Below, piece by piece: positions 44,161 through 52,669 of a DNA stretch of 64,000 nt. The stretch lies in NCBI RefSeq assembly GCF_000381905.1, contig NZ_KB907250.1, positions 174,493 through 238,492 on the forward strand, written 5' to 3'. Position numbers and translations under genes: made by a program. This DNA comes from Paenibacillus fonticola DSM 21315. GTDB lineage: Bacteria > Bacillota > Bacilli > Paenibacillales > Paenibacillaceae. Position 1 is the stretch's first letter. Each line of letters opens with the position of its first letter. The notes under the pieces are model-generated. The model did no database searches, was not told the origin of the DNA, and worked only from the letters and a program-made list of their open reading frames with translations.

Positions 44161-44697
44161 ATGGATGTATTAAGCTCGATTGAACAGCGCAGGGAGATTA
44201 CACAATTCAAGGATACAGCTATATCACAGGACATACTGGATAAGCTAATTCGCTCTCTTTATTTAGCTCCGAGCGGAAATAATCTGCCTTCCCGTGAATT
44301 TATTCTTGTAACGAAGCGGGGCATGCTGGAGCAACTAAGCACAACGACTCCGTATATGAAATGGCTGGCAGGGGCTGGTGCTGGAGTTGTCATTACCGGA
44401 AACCCGGGACTAAGTAAGTATTGGCTGCAGGACGCTTCAATCGCTGGAGGATTTCTATGGCTAACTGCCGTGTCATACGGTTTGGGTGCCGCCTGGGGAG
44501 CTGTGTATCATTCAGAGGATATGGCGGAATCAGTCCAGCGGGAAAGCCATGTTCGCTCTTTACTGCATATTCCCGAGGACATGCGCGTTGTAGCGGTTAT
44601 CGGATTAGGCTACCCGGCGGCTGCACCAGAACCAAAGAAGAGCGAGCCGCTGCAGGCAGTTTTTCATCAGGAGTCCTATGGGGGAGAACAGGTATAG
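44161..44697 (+). CDS. Nitroreductase-family protein
   Basis: A 178-residue flavin-binding protein of the nitroreductase family. SIEQRREITQFKD at the N-terminus and LAPSGNNLPSREFILVT at about 32-48 match the family's FMN-binding segments; DASIAGGFLWLTAVSYGLGAAWG at about 90-112 is the usual second conserved block. It reduces quinones or nitro compounds with NAD(P)H. ATG 44161 is chosen because AAAGGA lies 9 bases upstream. It is followed at 46 bases by an ABC exporter, with which it may be co-expressed. Confidence 0.85.
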   Translation: MDVLSSIEQRREITQFKDTAISQDILDKLIRSLYLAPSGNNLPSREFILVTKRGMLEQLSTTTPYMKWLAGAGAGVVITGNPGLSKYWLQDASIAGGFLWLTAVSYGLGAAWGAVYHSEDMAESVQRESHVRSLLHIPEDMRVVAVIGLGYPAAAPEPKKSEPLQAVFHQESYGGEQV

Positions 44698-44742
44698 CTT
44701 GGATTTAACGAGAAATGTTTATCGGGGGAAGGTTGTGACTCT

Positions 44743-45792
44743 TTGAGCCTAATCGAAGCAAGAGGTCTGCAAAAGGTGTTTCGGCAGGCAGTTAAAGACC
44801 CTGGTCTTGCTGGAGCGGTGAAGCATCTTTTTACGCAGCGCTACAAGGATAAATATGCGGTAGAGGGGATTGATCTTACGATTGAGGAGGGGGAAACCGT
44901 TGCTTATGTAGGTCCTAATGGAGCAGGCAAATCGACGACGATCAAAATGCTTAGCGGCGTTCTTGTTCCTTCCGGAGGAGAAATCCGGGTGGACGGCTTG
45001 ATTCCTTACAAACAAAGGATGGAGAATGCGGCGCAGATCGGAGCTGTATTCGGGCAGCGTACTCAGCTTTGGTGGGATATTCCGGTTCGCGAATCATTAG
45101 CATTATTAAAAGATATATATCAGGTTCCAGCGTATACATTCAAACGGAATATGGATGTGTTCACGGAAATATTGGAAATGGAATCATTTCTTCATTTATC
45201 TGCGCGCAAGCTGTCGCTCGGTCAGAGAATGCGTGCTGATCTGGCGGCTGCTCTGCTGCATAACCCCAAAATCGTTTACTTGGATGAACCAACAATCGGC
45301 CTGGATATTGCTGTAAAACAAAGAATCCGCGATTTTATCAAGGAAATGAACCGAACCCAGGGAACGACTATGCTGCTCACAACGCATGACCTGGGTGATA
45401 TTGAGGATTTGTGCGAACGCTTGGTCATTATTGACCATGGACGGATTATTTATGATGGGAAATTGCAGGACGTTAAAGATATGTTCGCTCGGGAAAGAAC
45501 AATACATATGCAATTGAGCTCGCCAGTGACTGACATTTATAGCTCGTTCTTAGATTTATCTGATGTTCATTTGGAAAAAGATGAAGCGTCTCAATTGAAC
45601 CCTCTTTCGCTCTCGATTCGCTTTGACCGATTCAACTGCACGGCCAGCGAAATTGTGAAACGTGTAATGAATCGTACGGAAGTGATCGATTTTCGCATCG
45701 ACGAGCCTAGCATCGAACATATTATTCGCCGTGTCTATGAAGGAAAGATGGATTCGTCTGTATTATCCAGCGCAAGTAGAGGGAGTGCTTGA
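44743..45792 (+). CDS. ABC exporter ATP-binding protein
   Basis: A 349-residue ATPase of an ABC-2 exporter. Walker A is GPNGAGKST near 58-66, the signature is LSLGQRMRADLAAALLH near 160-176 and Walker B with the catalytic glutamate is IVYLDEPTIGLD near 181-192. A C-terminal extension after about 240 is typical of this drug-export subfamily. It starts with TTG, with GGGGGAAGG 10 bases upstream. Two permease genes follow without gaps. The exported compound is unknown. Confidence 0.92.
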   Translation: MSLIEARGLQKVFRQAVKDPGLAGAVKHLFTQRYKDKYAVEGIDLTIEEGETVAYVGPNGAGKSTTIKMLSGVLVPSGGEIRVDGLIPYKQRMENAAQIGAVFGQRTQLWWDIPVRESLALLKDIYQVPAYTFKRNMDVFTEILEMESFLHLSARKLSLGQRMRADLAAALLHNPKIVYLDEPTIGLDIAVKQRIRDFIKEMNRTQGTTMLLTTHDLGDIEDLCERLVIIDHGRIIYDGKLQDVKDMFARERTIHMQLSSPVTDIYSSFLDLSDVHLEKDEASQLNPLSLSIRFDRFNCTASEIVKRVMNRTEVIDFRIDEPSIEHIIRRVYEGKMDSSVLSSASRGSA

Positions 45793-45793
45793 A

Positions 45794-46591
45794 ATGGGCA
45801 TTAAAAAATATTATTCTCTTGCGCTCTGTTCCATGCAGAACACACTGGCGTACAGACTTTCTTTTATTCTGAATTTCGCCGCCAATTTTATCGGTCTGAT
45901 TGCGATGTATTGTCTCTGGCAAGCGGTATATGATGGACGGGCGCAATTATCCGGCTTCACCTGGCCGCAGATGCAGTCGTATCTGCTGATCACGTTCCTT
46001 GTGAACTCGATGCTGTCTTATTACTCTGAGTCGGGGATTACGAATAAGATTATTGACGGAAGCGTCATGATGGATTTACTCAAACCTCTTCATTTTCAAA
46101 AAGCTCGTCTTGCGGAGACCCTTGGCTCCTGCGTGCTGGAGGGGATATTAAGCTGCGTTTTGATTGGGGTTCTGGCCGTGTTTACGGTAGGGGCCTCGCT
46201 TTTGCAAGATGGCTTGACCAGTTTTTTGTTCCTAATCAGTCTGCTGTCATCGATTCTAGTTAAATTTGGCATCGTTTATATTACAGCGCTGCTTTGCTTT
46301 TGGACGATGAGCGGGATCGGGCTGATTTGGGCCAGAATGGCGGTTACCAACTTATTGTCGGGAGCTTTGGTGCCACTAGCCTTTTTCCCGCCCTGGTTGA
46401 AGTCTATCGCCATGCTGCTTCCATTTCAAGGCATCGTGAACACACCTGTAACGATCGGTTTGGGCATGACCGAGATGATACAGGCACTTCAGTTAATCGC
46501 CATCCAGTGGATATGGATTATAATTTTATGGTTGCTCGGAAAGTGGATGTGGTCGTGGGCCGTGCGGCAAATTACGATCCATGGAGGATAG
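45794..46591 (+). CDS. ABC-2 family exporter permease
   Basis: A 265-residue membrane protein with six hydrophobic segments, of the ABC2_membrane_6 type (a family that includes the viologen exporter VexB/VexC). IIDGSVMMDLLKPL near 90 lies in the cytoplasmic loop common to these proteins. The ATG is 1 base after the ATPase stop and has GAGGGAG upstream; a longer frame from 45731 would overlap the ATPase. Confidence 0.88.
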   Translation: MGIKKYYSLALCSMQNTLAYRLSFILNFAANFIGLIAMYCLWQAVYDGRAQLSGFTWPQMQSYLLITFLVNSMLSYYSESGITNKIIDGSVMMDLLKPLHFQKARLAETLGSCVLEGILSCVLIGVLAVFTVGASLLQDGLTSFLFLISLLSSILVKFGIVYITALLCFWTMSGIGLIWARMAVTNLLSGALVPLAFFPPWLKSIAMLLPFQGIVNTPVTIGLGMTEMIQALQLIAIQWIWIIILWLLGKWMWSWAVRQITIHGG

Positions 46592-46596
46592 ATGCG

Positions 46597-47400
46597 ATGA
46601 AAATATCACCGCGACGAATATTGTATTTATATTGGCGATTGTTCAGCCAGCAATTGAAGGCGATGATGGAGTACTCTGCGGATTTTTACATTATGATCGG
46701 AGCCGCAGTCATGACCCAGGTTACCGGGTTTCTATTTTTGTGGGTCATTTTTTCCCGTATTCCAGACATTCAGGGCTGGCAATTTTGGGAGGTTGCCTTT
46801 ATGTATGCAGCGATCTATGTTTCTGAAGGGGTAGGATCTTTATTCTTTGAAGGGACGTGGCGGATGCTGCGGCTGGTAAATTTGGGTGAACTTGATCGCT
46901 ATTTGGTACGACCGGTTCCGGTTGTGCTGCAAATTTTCTGCACTGGAATCGGTATGAATGGATTGGGTAATATTATCATTGGGGGAACAATCATTATAAT
47001 GTCTTTGTCCCATATCCACATTGTATGGAGCCTGCAAACGGTGGGTATGGCGATCATTTTGTTTGTGTCTGCCATGATCATCAGGGTAGCTATTAATCTT
47101 GCAGCTAACTGCTCGGCTTTCTGGATTCGCAATAGCGGAAATGCGTTTCCTATTATGATTCACAACTTGGGTGAATTCGCCAAATATCCGATTACTATTT
47201 TTTCTCTGGGACTGCAGCTCTTTATTTCGATTGTTGTTCCATTTGCCTTTGTCAGTTTTGTGCCGGCGGCAGCGATGTTTGGGAAGGAGTCCTGGAGTTA
47301 CCTTGGCTGGTTCAGTCCACTTGTTGCTGTGTACTGCTGCGGTGTTGCGCTGCTCCTGCTTCGGATCGGTCTTCGGCGGTACGAAAGCGCAGGGAATTAA
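46597..47400 (+). CDS. ABC-2 family exporter permease
   Basis: A 267-residue second permease of the same exporter, with six hydrophobic segments and the loop GELDRYLVRPVPVVLQ near 98-113, which parallels the equivalent loop of the partner. GGAGG lies 9 bases before the ATG, which is 5 bases after the previous stop. The frame open from 46294 is an overlap with the first permease and is not used. Confidence 0.88.
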   Translation: MKISPRRILYLYWRLFSQQLKAMMEYSADFYIMIGAAVMTQVTGFLFLWVIFSRIPDIQGWQFWEVAFMYAAIYVSEGVGSLFFEGTWRMLRLVNLGELDRYLVRPVPVVLQIFCTGIGMNGLGNIIIGGTIIIMSLSHIHIVWSLQTVGMAIILFVSAMIIRVAINLAANCSAFWIRNSGNAFPIMIHNLGEFAKYPITIFSLGLQLFISIVVPFAFVSFVPAAAMFGKESWSYLGWFSPLVAVYCCGVALLLLRIGLRRYESAGN

Positions 47401-47412
47401 GCTTGGCCCCCA

Positions 47413-47441
47413 TTGACGATGACGCTTCAGTTTTATATAAT
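47413..47441 (+). promoter_or_regulatory. Sigma-A promoter of the leuS T-box transcript
   Basis: TTGACG (47413-47418), 17-base spacer, TATAAT (47436-47441). Transcription would begin near 47448. Confidence 0.82.
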
Positions 47442-47447
47442 GGTTGG

Positions 47448-47750
47448 TAACCAAAATTGGAAATTGACTACTTTGAAGAGGAATAATAGTTTGAATTCTG
47501 CCATCCAGAGAGCCGGTGCTGTGGTGTAAGCCGGTTGGAGAATACAAATGAACTCGCCTTGGAGTTATGATGCAATGGAGCTGAACGCTGAATTTAGCGG
47601 CTGTTCCGAGAACATCATCGTCTTGCCTGCGTTAAGGGTGTAAAGGGAGCGGATGACAAAGCATGTCGGAAGCTAACTAGGGTGGTACCACGGGAAACTC
47701 TCCTCTCGTCCCTAGCGATCATACGCTATGGATCGGGAGGTTTTTTTCTT
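47448..47750 (+). ncRNA. T-box riboswitch, leucine type, upstream of leuS
   Basis: The leader contains the T-box AGGGTGGTACCACGGG (47679-47694), which pairs with the 3' end of uncharged tRNA, followed by a terminator. Stem I features precede it (GAGAGCCGG and TGTAAGCCGG near 47505-47535). The likely specifier is CTC in GAACTCGCC (47553-47555), a leucine codon that agrees with the downstream gene. Uncharged tRNA-Leu would stabilise the antiterminator and allow leuS transcription. Confidence 0.93.
47702..47748 (+). terminator. Conditional terminator of the T-box leader
   Basis: CCTCTCGTCCCTAGCG (47702-47717) pairs imperfectly with CGCTATGGATCGGGAGG (47724-47740), then TTTTTTT. Confidence 0.85.
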
Positions 47751-47887
47751 TTTAGATATCAGCAAGTATATAACTTTGGAGCAAACGCATCCTGATATCG
47801 CAGCATAAATTGCCGCTATCCGCGGCCTGTCTATTTGGAAGTGCGTCAATAGACGTTTTTCTTTATACCTGAAGGGAGTTTAGGATC

Positions 47888-50329
47888 ATGAGCAATAACA
47901 ACAATTCACACGATGTATATCGTGCCCAGTCCATTGAGCCGAAATGGCAGGCGTACTGGGATCAGCATCAAACATTTAAAACCCGCGAGGAGCCGGGCAA
48001 ACCGAAATTTTACGCGCTGGATATGTTCCCGTATCCGTCTGGTGCAGGTCTTCACGTCGGCCATCCGGAAGGATATACAGCGACGGATATCGTCGCTAGG
48101 TACAAACGGATGCGCGGCTACAATGTACTCCATCCGATGGGCTGGGATGCCTTTGGTTTGCCAGCGGAACAGCACGCGCTCGATACAGGCGAGCATCCGC
48201 GCGATATTACGGTCAAAAATATTAACAACTTCCGGCGTCAAATCAAGTCGCTAGGCTTCTCGTACGATTGGGATCGGGAAATCAGCACAACGGATCCGGA
48301 ATATTATAAATGGACGCAGTGGATATTCATCCAGCTTTATAAGAAGGGACTCGCCTACGTTGCAGAGGTGCCTGTCAACTGGTGTCCTGCGCTCGGCACT
48401 GTCCTTGCGAACGAAGAAGTCATCGACGGCAAGAGCGAGCGGGGGGGCCATCCTGTTATCCGCAAGCCGATGCGCCAGTGGGTATTGAAAATTACCGAGT
48501 ATGCCGAGCGGCTGCTCGAGGATTTGGAGGAGCTTGACTGGTCAGAGAGCATCAAGGACATGCAGCGCAACTGGATCGGCAAGTCGGAGGGTGCGGAGGT
48601 CGTCTTCCAGATCGAAGGAAGCGCTGAGACGGTAACCGTGTTCACAACTCGTCCAGACACCTTGTTTGGAGCCAGTTATGCTGTGCTTGCGCCAGAGCAT
48701 GAATTGGTTGAGAAAATCACGACTGAAGCTCAGCGCGCTGCTGTACTTGCGTATCAGGAGCAGGCAGCCCACAAGAGTGACTTAGAGCGTACAGATCTTG
48801 CAAAAGAGAAATCCGGTGTCTTTACGGGAGCCTATGCGATCAATCCAGTGAATGGCGAGAAACTGCCGATTTGGATTGCCGACTATGTGCTTGCAGGATA
48901 TGGAACAGGGGCAATTATGGCGGTTCCGGGACACGATGAACGTGACTATGAATTCGCGAAACAATTCGGTTTGTCTATCATTGAAGTAGTCGAAGGCGGG
49001 AATATCGAAGAAGGAGCGTATTCGGGAGATGGCGCTCATATTAATTCTGATTTCCTGAATGGTCTGCGTAATGAAGAAGCGATCAAGAAAATGATCGCTT
49101 GGCTGGAGGAGAACAACAAGGGACGCGGCAAGGTGACCTATCGTCTGCGCGACTGGCTGTTCAGCCGCCAACGGTATTGGGGCGAGCCGATTCCGATTCT
49201 CCATCTCGAGGACGGAACGATGAAGCCGGTTCCGGAAGATCAGCTGCCGCTGCTTCTGCCGGAGGTCGATCATATTGAGCCGTCAGGTACAGGAGAGTCC
49301 CCGCTGGCCAATGTGACTGAATGGGTGAATACGACGGATCCGGAGACGGGTCTTCCAGCACGCCGTGAAACGAATACGATGCCGCAATGGGCGGGAAGCT
49401 GCTGGTACTACTTGCGATTCATCGATCCTCATAATGATAAGGAGCTGTGCTCTAAAGACAAGGAACAGGCGTGGATGCCTGTAGATTTATACATCGGCGG
49501 AGCAGAACACGCGGTGCTTCACTTGCTCTACGCCCGCTTCTGGCACAAAGTGCTGTATGATCTTGGCGTTGTTTCTACGAAGGAGCCATTCCAGAAGCTT
49601 GTCAACCAAGGGATGATTCTGGGGACGAACAACGAGAAGATGAGTAAATCCCGCGGCAACGTGATCAACCCGGACGTTATCGTAAATGAGCATGGAGCAG
49701 ATACGCTGCGCGTATATGAGATGTTCATGGGGCCGCTGGAAGCAACCAAGCCATGGAATGCGAACGGTGTGGAAGGAACTCATCGCTTCCTGTCCCGGAT
49801 TTGGCGCTTGTTCGTCGCCGAAGACGGCAGCTTGAACACTAAAATTAACGATGGCCAAGGCACCGACGAGTTCAAGCGGACATGGCATAAAACGATCAAA
49901 AAAGTGACGGAGGACTTTGAAGCGCTGCGCTTCAATACTGCGATCAGCCAGTTGATGATCTTCGTTAATGATGCTTACAAAACGGATGTCGTGCCTAAAG
50001 CAGCGGCAGCCAATTTTGTGCAATTGCTGTCACCGCTTGCTCCTCACTTGGCTGAGGAGCTGTGGGAGCGTCTCGGGCATACAGAGAGCATCACCTATGA
50101 ACCATGGCCTGTTTATGACGAGGTCTGGATCGTGGACTCCGAAGTGGAAATCGTCGTTCAGGTAAACGGCAAAATTGTTGAGCGCACGAAAGTGCCAAAA
50201 GATCTGGATCAAGCGGGGATGCAGGAGCATAGCTTGGCACTGCCAAGTGTGAAGCAGGCTCTCGAAGGCAAAACCGTTCGTAAAGTTATCGCGGTGCCTG
50301 CCAAGCTCGTAAATATCGTTGCAGGCTAA
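47888..50329 (+). CDS. leuS: Leucyl-tRNA synthetase
   Basis: An 813-residue class I synthetase that charges tRNA-Leu. The HIGH motif is HVGH at 56-59 and KMSKS is at 584-588. The editing domain lies between, with [19 protein letters not shown] near 253-271, which includes the conserved threonine-rich and GTG-type editing features. Length agrees with bacterial LeuRS of about 805-860 residues. Expression is controlled by the T-box upstream. GAAGGGAG precedes the start. The stop overlaps by 4 bases the end of comER on the other strand. Confidence 0.98.
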   Translation: MSNNNNSHDVYRAQSIEPKWQAYWDQHQTFKTREEPGKPKFYALDMFPYPSGAGLHVGHPEGYTATDIVARYKRMRGYNVLHPMGWDAFGLPAEQHALDTGEHPRDITVKNINNFRRQIKSLGFSYDWDREISTTDPEYYKWTQWIFIQLYKKGLAYVAEVPVNWCPALGTVLANEEVIDGKSERGGHPVIRKPMRQWVLKITEYAERLLEDLEELDWSESIKDMQRNWIGKSEGAEVVFQIEGSAETVTVFTTRPDTLFGASYAVLAPEHELVEKITTEAQRAAVLAYQEQAAHKSDLERTDLAKEKSGVFTGAYAINPVNGEKLPIWIADYVLAGYGTGAIMAVPGHDERDYEFAKQFGLSIIEVVEGGNIEEGAYSGDGAHINSDFLNGLRNEEAIKKMIAWLEENNKGRGKVTYRLRDWLFSRQRYWGEPIPILHLEDGTMKPVPEDQLPLLLPEVDHIEPSGTGESPLANVTEWVNTTDPETGLPARRETNTMPQWAGSCWYYLRFIDPHNDKELCSKDKEQAWMPVDLYIGGAEHAVLHLLYARFWHKVLYDLGVVSTKEPFQKLVNQGMILGTNNEKMSKSRGNVINPDVIVNEHGADTLRVYEMFMGPLEATKPWNANGVEGTHRFLSRIWRLFVAEDGSLNTKINDGQGTDEFKRTWHKTIKKVTEDFEALRFNTAISQLMIFVNDAYKTDVVPKAAAANFVQLLSPLAPHLAEELWERLGHTESITYEPWPVYDEVWIVDSEVEIVVQVNGKIVERTKVPKDLDQAGMQEHSLALPSVKQALEGKTVRKVIAVPAKLVNIVAG

Positions 50330-51246
50330 ATTTCATCATCTTGTGGACTGGGCGAATGTTCAGCCGGGCTGCTGGCGGCCTCCATATTTGCTTGGTCATG
50401 GGCGGGGCTGCCCGCGGGCTGGTTGGCGGAGTCAAACATCACGGCCAGCCGGACGAGGTCGGTCTGGTGCTTCCGCTGAGTTGCTTCGATCAAACTGGGA
50501 AAGACCCCTGCAAGGCGCTCTTCCAGGATGGCCAGCCCTTCAGCGGTAACACCGCCGGGCACGGCGACCCGCCGCTGCAGCTGTTCCGGTGAAAAGCCGC
50601 CTTCCGTTAACAGCCTGCCGGTACCGAGCAGCATCTCGGCTCCGATCCCGAGAGCTTCCGGCATGCCGATCCCGGTCATTTCCGCAGCCGCCCGGGCCCA
50701 TTCCTGGATGATATATGCCATAAAAGCAGGACCGCAGCTTGCGATGTCAGAGGCGATTCTCGTCTCTGACTCTCTTATGAAAGTCGGCCTGCTGATGGAG
50801 GACATCAGCTGTTCCAGCAGCAACCGGTCCTCTGGCGGAACCCGGTGGCCGTAAATGCATAATGAAGCTCCGCAATGTACGGAATTCGTAATGCTTGGGA
50901 TGATCTTGGCGACTTTCGCCGGAATTTGCTTCTCCAGCATGGAGATGAGTACAGGGCTGGAAATGGAAATAACCAATTGCGATATATGAACAACACTGCG
51001 AATTTCGTTAATGACCTCAGGGAAATGATTTGGCTTTACGCATATGAAGATCATGTCGCTCCCTTGAACGGCTTCAACATTGCTCGATGTGAGGACAATG
51101 CCGGGATATCGTACGGCCAGCAGCTCCGCCTTTTGTTTACTGCGGTTGCTGACATACAGATTTTGCGGGTGCAGTGCACCGGAGCGCAGGAATGCTCCGA
51201 TTAGCAGGCTGCCCATTGAACCCGTTCCGATGAAAGCGACTCTCAT
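50326..51246 (-). CDS. comER: ComER, pyrroline-5-carboxylate reductase-like protein
   Basis: A 306-residue member of the ProC family, with the NAD(P)-binding [14 protein letters not shown] near 5-18 and a ProC-type C-terminal dimerisation half ([23 protein letters not shown]). In Bacillus relatives, comER lies divergent to comEA, exactly as here. Roles in sporulation and biofilm entry have been reported for it in Bacillus; it is not a DNA-uptake protein. ATG 51246 has AAGGGGG 7 bases upstream. The C-terminal tail after about 275 is low-complexity. Confidence 0.9.
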   Translation of the reverse strand: MRVAFIGTGSMGSLLIGAFLRSGALHPQNLYVSNRSKQKAELLAVRYPGIVLTSSNVEAVQGSDMIFICVKPNHFPEVINEIRSVVHISQLVISISSPVLISMLEKQIPAKVAKIIPSITNSVHCGASLCIYGHRVPPEDRLLLEQLMSSISRPTFIRESETRIASDIASCGPAFMAYIIQEWARAAAEMTGIGMPEALGIGAEMLLGTGRLLTEGGFSPEQLQRRVAVPGGVTAEGLAILEERLAGVFPSLIEATQRKHQTDLVRLAVMFDSANQPAGSPAHDQANMEAASSPAEHSPSPQDDEI

Positions 51247-51367
51247 CCCATTTCCCCCTTTGGCGTGCTTACGCACTAAAATATTCGTCGTTTAAATATG
51301 TATGCATCTTGAATGGATCTTCATGACTTTTTGGACAGATTCTTTTGAGATTGGAGTGGTAGCTGGC

Positions 51368-51985
51368 ATGAAGCGGGAATATGTGATGGTTTCAGTGGTG
51401 TCTGCGGTCATCGGAGCAGCTTTGATGCTCTTGACTATAGGCGGAAGCCGATCTGCCGGTATCGAAGGCTGGGTTCCGGTCAACGGCGAGATGATGGCCG
51501 CTTTGGACAGTAAAGGGATGAAGGACGAGGGACTTGCGTCAGCAGAAGGAACTGCTTCAGTAAAGAGCGCTGAAGCAAAAAATACTGAAGCAGAGACTAC
51601 CGCTGTAAACACTGCTGAAACAGAGAATACTGCCGCAATGACTGAGGCAGAGGCTGCTCCCGGAAGCGAAGCAGGCTCGGGGGAACGAACTGCTGAAATG
51701 GCGTCAGGGACGGTGAACCCTGATGCTGCGTCCAGCAACGGCAGTGGAGCTGCGGCATTTGCGCAGCCTTCTTCCGTTCCATCGGAACAGGATGGCCTGA
51801 TTAGTATAAATACAGCTGATTACGTCCAGCTTCAAAAGATTCCAGGCATCGGCGAGAAGAAGGCGCAGGCGATTGTTGATTATCGGAACAAGCAGGGTTC
51901 CTTTATATCTCTAAGCGATTTGAAGAAGGTGAAGGGAATCGGTGATAAAGTGTTCCAGAAAATGAAGCCTTATATCAAACTGTAA
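51368..51985 (+). CDS. comEA: ComEA competence DNA receptor
   Basis: A 205-residue membrane-anchored DNA-binding protein. One transmembrane segment is at about 6-25, then a long low-complexity Glu/Ala/Thr-rich linker (about 50-140) and a C-terminal double helix-hairpin-helix domain (ISINTADYVQLQKIPGIGEK and KKVKGIGDKVFQKMKPYI, about 145-205) that binds incoming double-stranded DNA outside the membrane. First gene of the comE operon. The ATG at 51368 puts the membrane segment at the N-terminus; a frame from 51302 is longer and less typical. Confidence 0.92.
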   Translation: MKREYVMVSVVSAVIGAALMLLTIGGSRSAGIEGWVPVNGEMMAALDSKGMKDEGLASAEGTASVKSAEAKNTEAETTAVNTAETENTAAMTEAEAAPGSEAGSGERTAEMASGTVNPDAASSNGSGAAAFAQPSSVPSEQDGLISINTADYVQLQKIPGIGEKKAQAIVDYRNKQGSFISLSDLKKVKGIGDKVFQKMKPYIKL

Positions 51986-51999
51986 GAGGAGACTAAGGA

Positions 52000-52518
52000 A
52001 TGAGTCCAGATACTCGCAAAGATTGGGATACGTATTTCATGGATATCGCTTATATGGTGTCGACAAGGTCGCGCTGCAACCGCCGGCATGTGGGCGCCGT
52101 GCTTGTGCAAGGCAAGAAGCTGCTGGGGACGGCCTATAACGGTGCACCATCCGGAGTATCGGACTGCTCGGAGGCGGGATGCATGATTGCCGAGGAATAT
52201 GAGGTTGTGGCCGTTGATGGACAGGAAACGATGGTCAAAAAACAGCGCTGTGTTCGAACGATTCATGCTGAGCAGAACCTGTTATTGTTTACCGACAGAA
52301 TCGACCGTGAAGGGTCCAGCGTATATGTAACGGACGAACCATGCTGGACTTGCGCTAACATGCTCGCAAACAGCGGGATTACCGAAATTATTTATCATCG
52401 CCCCTATCCAAAGGATACGGATAAAGTTGCCGCAATGATGAGTCAGAAGGGAATTGCCTTTCGGCGTTTGGAATCATACCAGCCTCCGAAAGAGACGGAT
52501 GGACGGGTGGAAGATTAG
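52000..52518 (+). CDS. comEB: ComEB, dCMP deaminase family protein
   Basis: A 172-residue zinc-dependent deoxycytidylate deaminase that makes dUMP. The metal and catalytic site is HAEQN (H89, E91) with EPCWTCANM (C115, C118). CNRRHVGAVLV at 26-36 is also family-typical. It lies in the comE operon between comEA and comEC, as in Bacillus, although it is not needed for DNA uptake there. AGAGGAG precedes the ATG, 14 bases after comEA. Confidence 0.95.
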   Translation: MSPDTRKDWDTYFMDIAYMVSTRSRCNRRHVGAVLVQGKKLLGTAYNGAPSGVSDCSEAGCMIAEEYEVVAVDGQETMVKKQRCVRTIHAEQNLLLFTDRIDREGSSVYVTDEPCWTCANMLANSGITEIIYHRPYPKDTDKVAAMMSQKGIAFRRLESYQPPKETDGRVED

Positions 52519-52585
52519 AGCGGGTAAAGCGGAAAATGCTGGCTCTATGAAGCAAGCAAATAGTTATAGGTAAAGAGATGAAGGA

Positions 52586-52623
52586 AGAACCTCGTCTGCT
52601 GCTGCAGAGGAGGTTCTTTTTTT
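52586..52623 (+). terminator. Terminator between comEB and comEC
   Basis: AGAACCTC (52586-52593) pairs with GAGGTTCT (52610-52617), followed by seven T residues. It suggests partial or complete separation of comEC transcription from comEA-comEB. Confidence 0.85.
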
Positions 52624-52669
52624 GCAGCGCATAGATGGATTTAAATTTCCATAGAAAAGGAGAGCCTTT

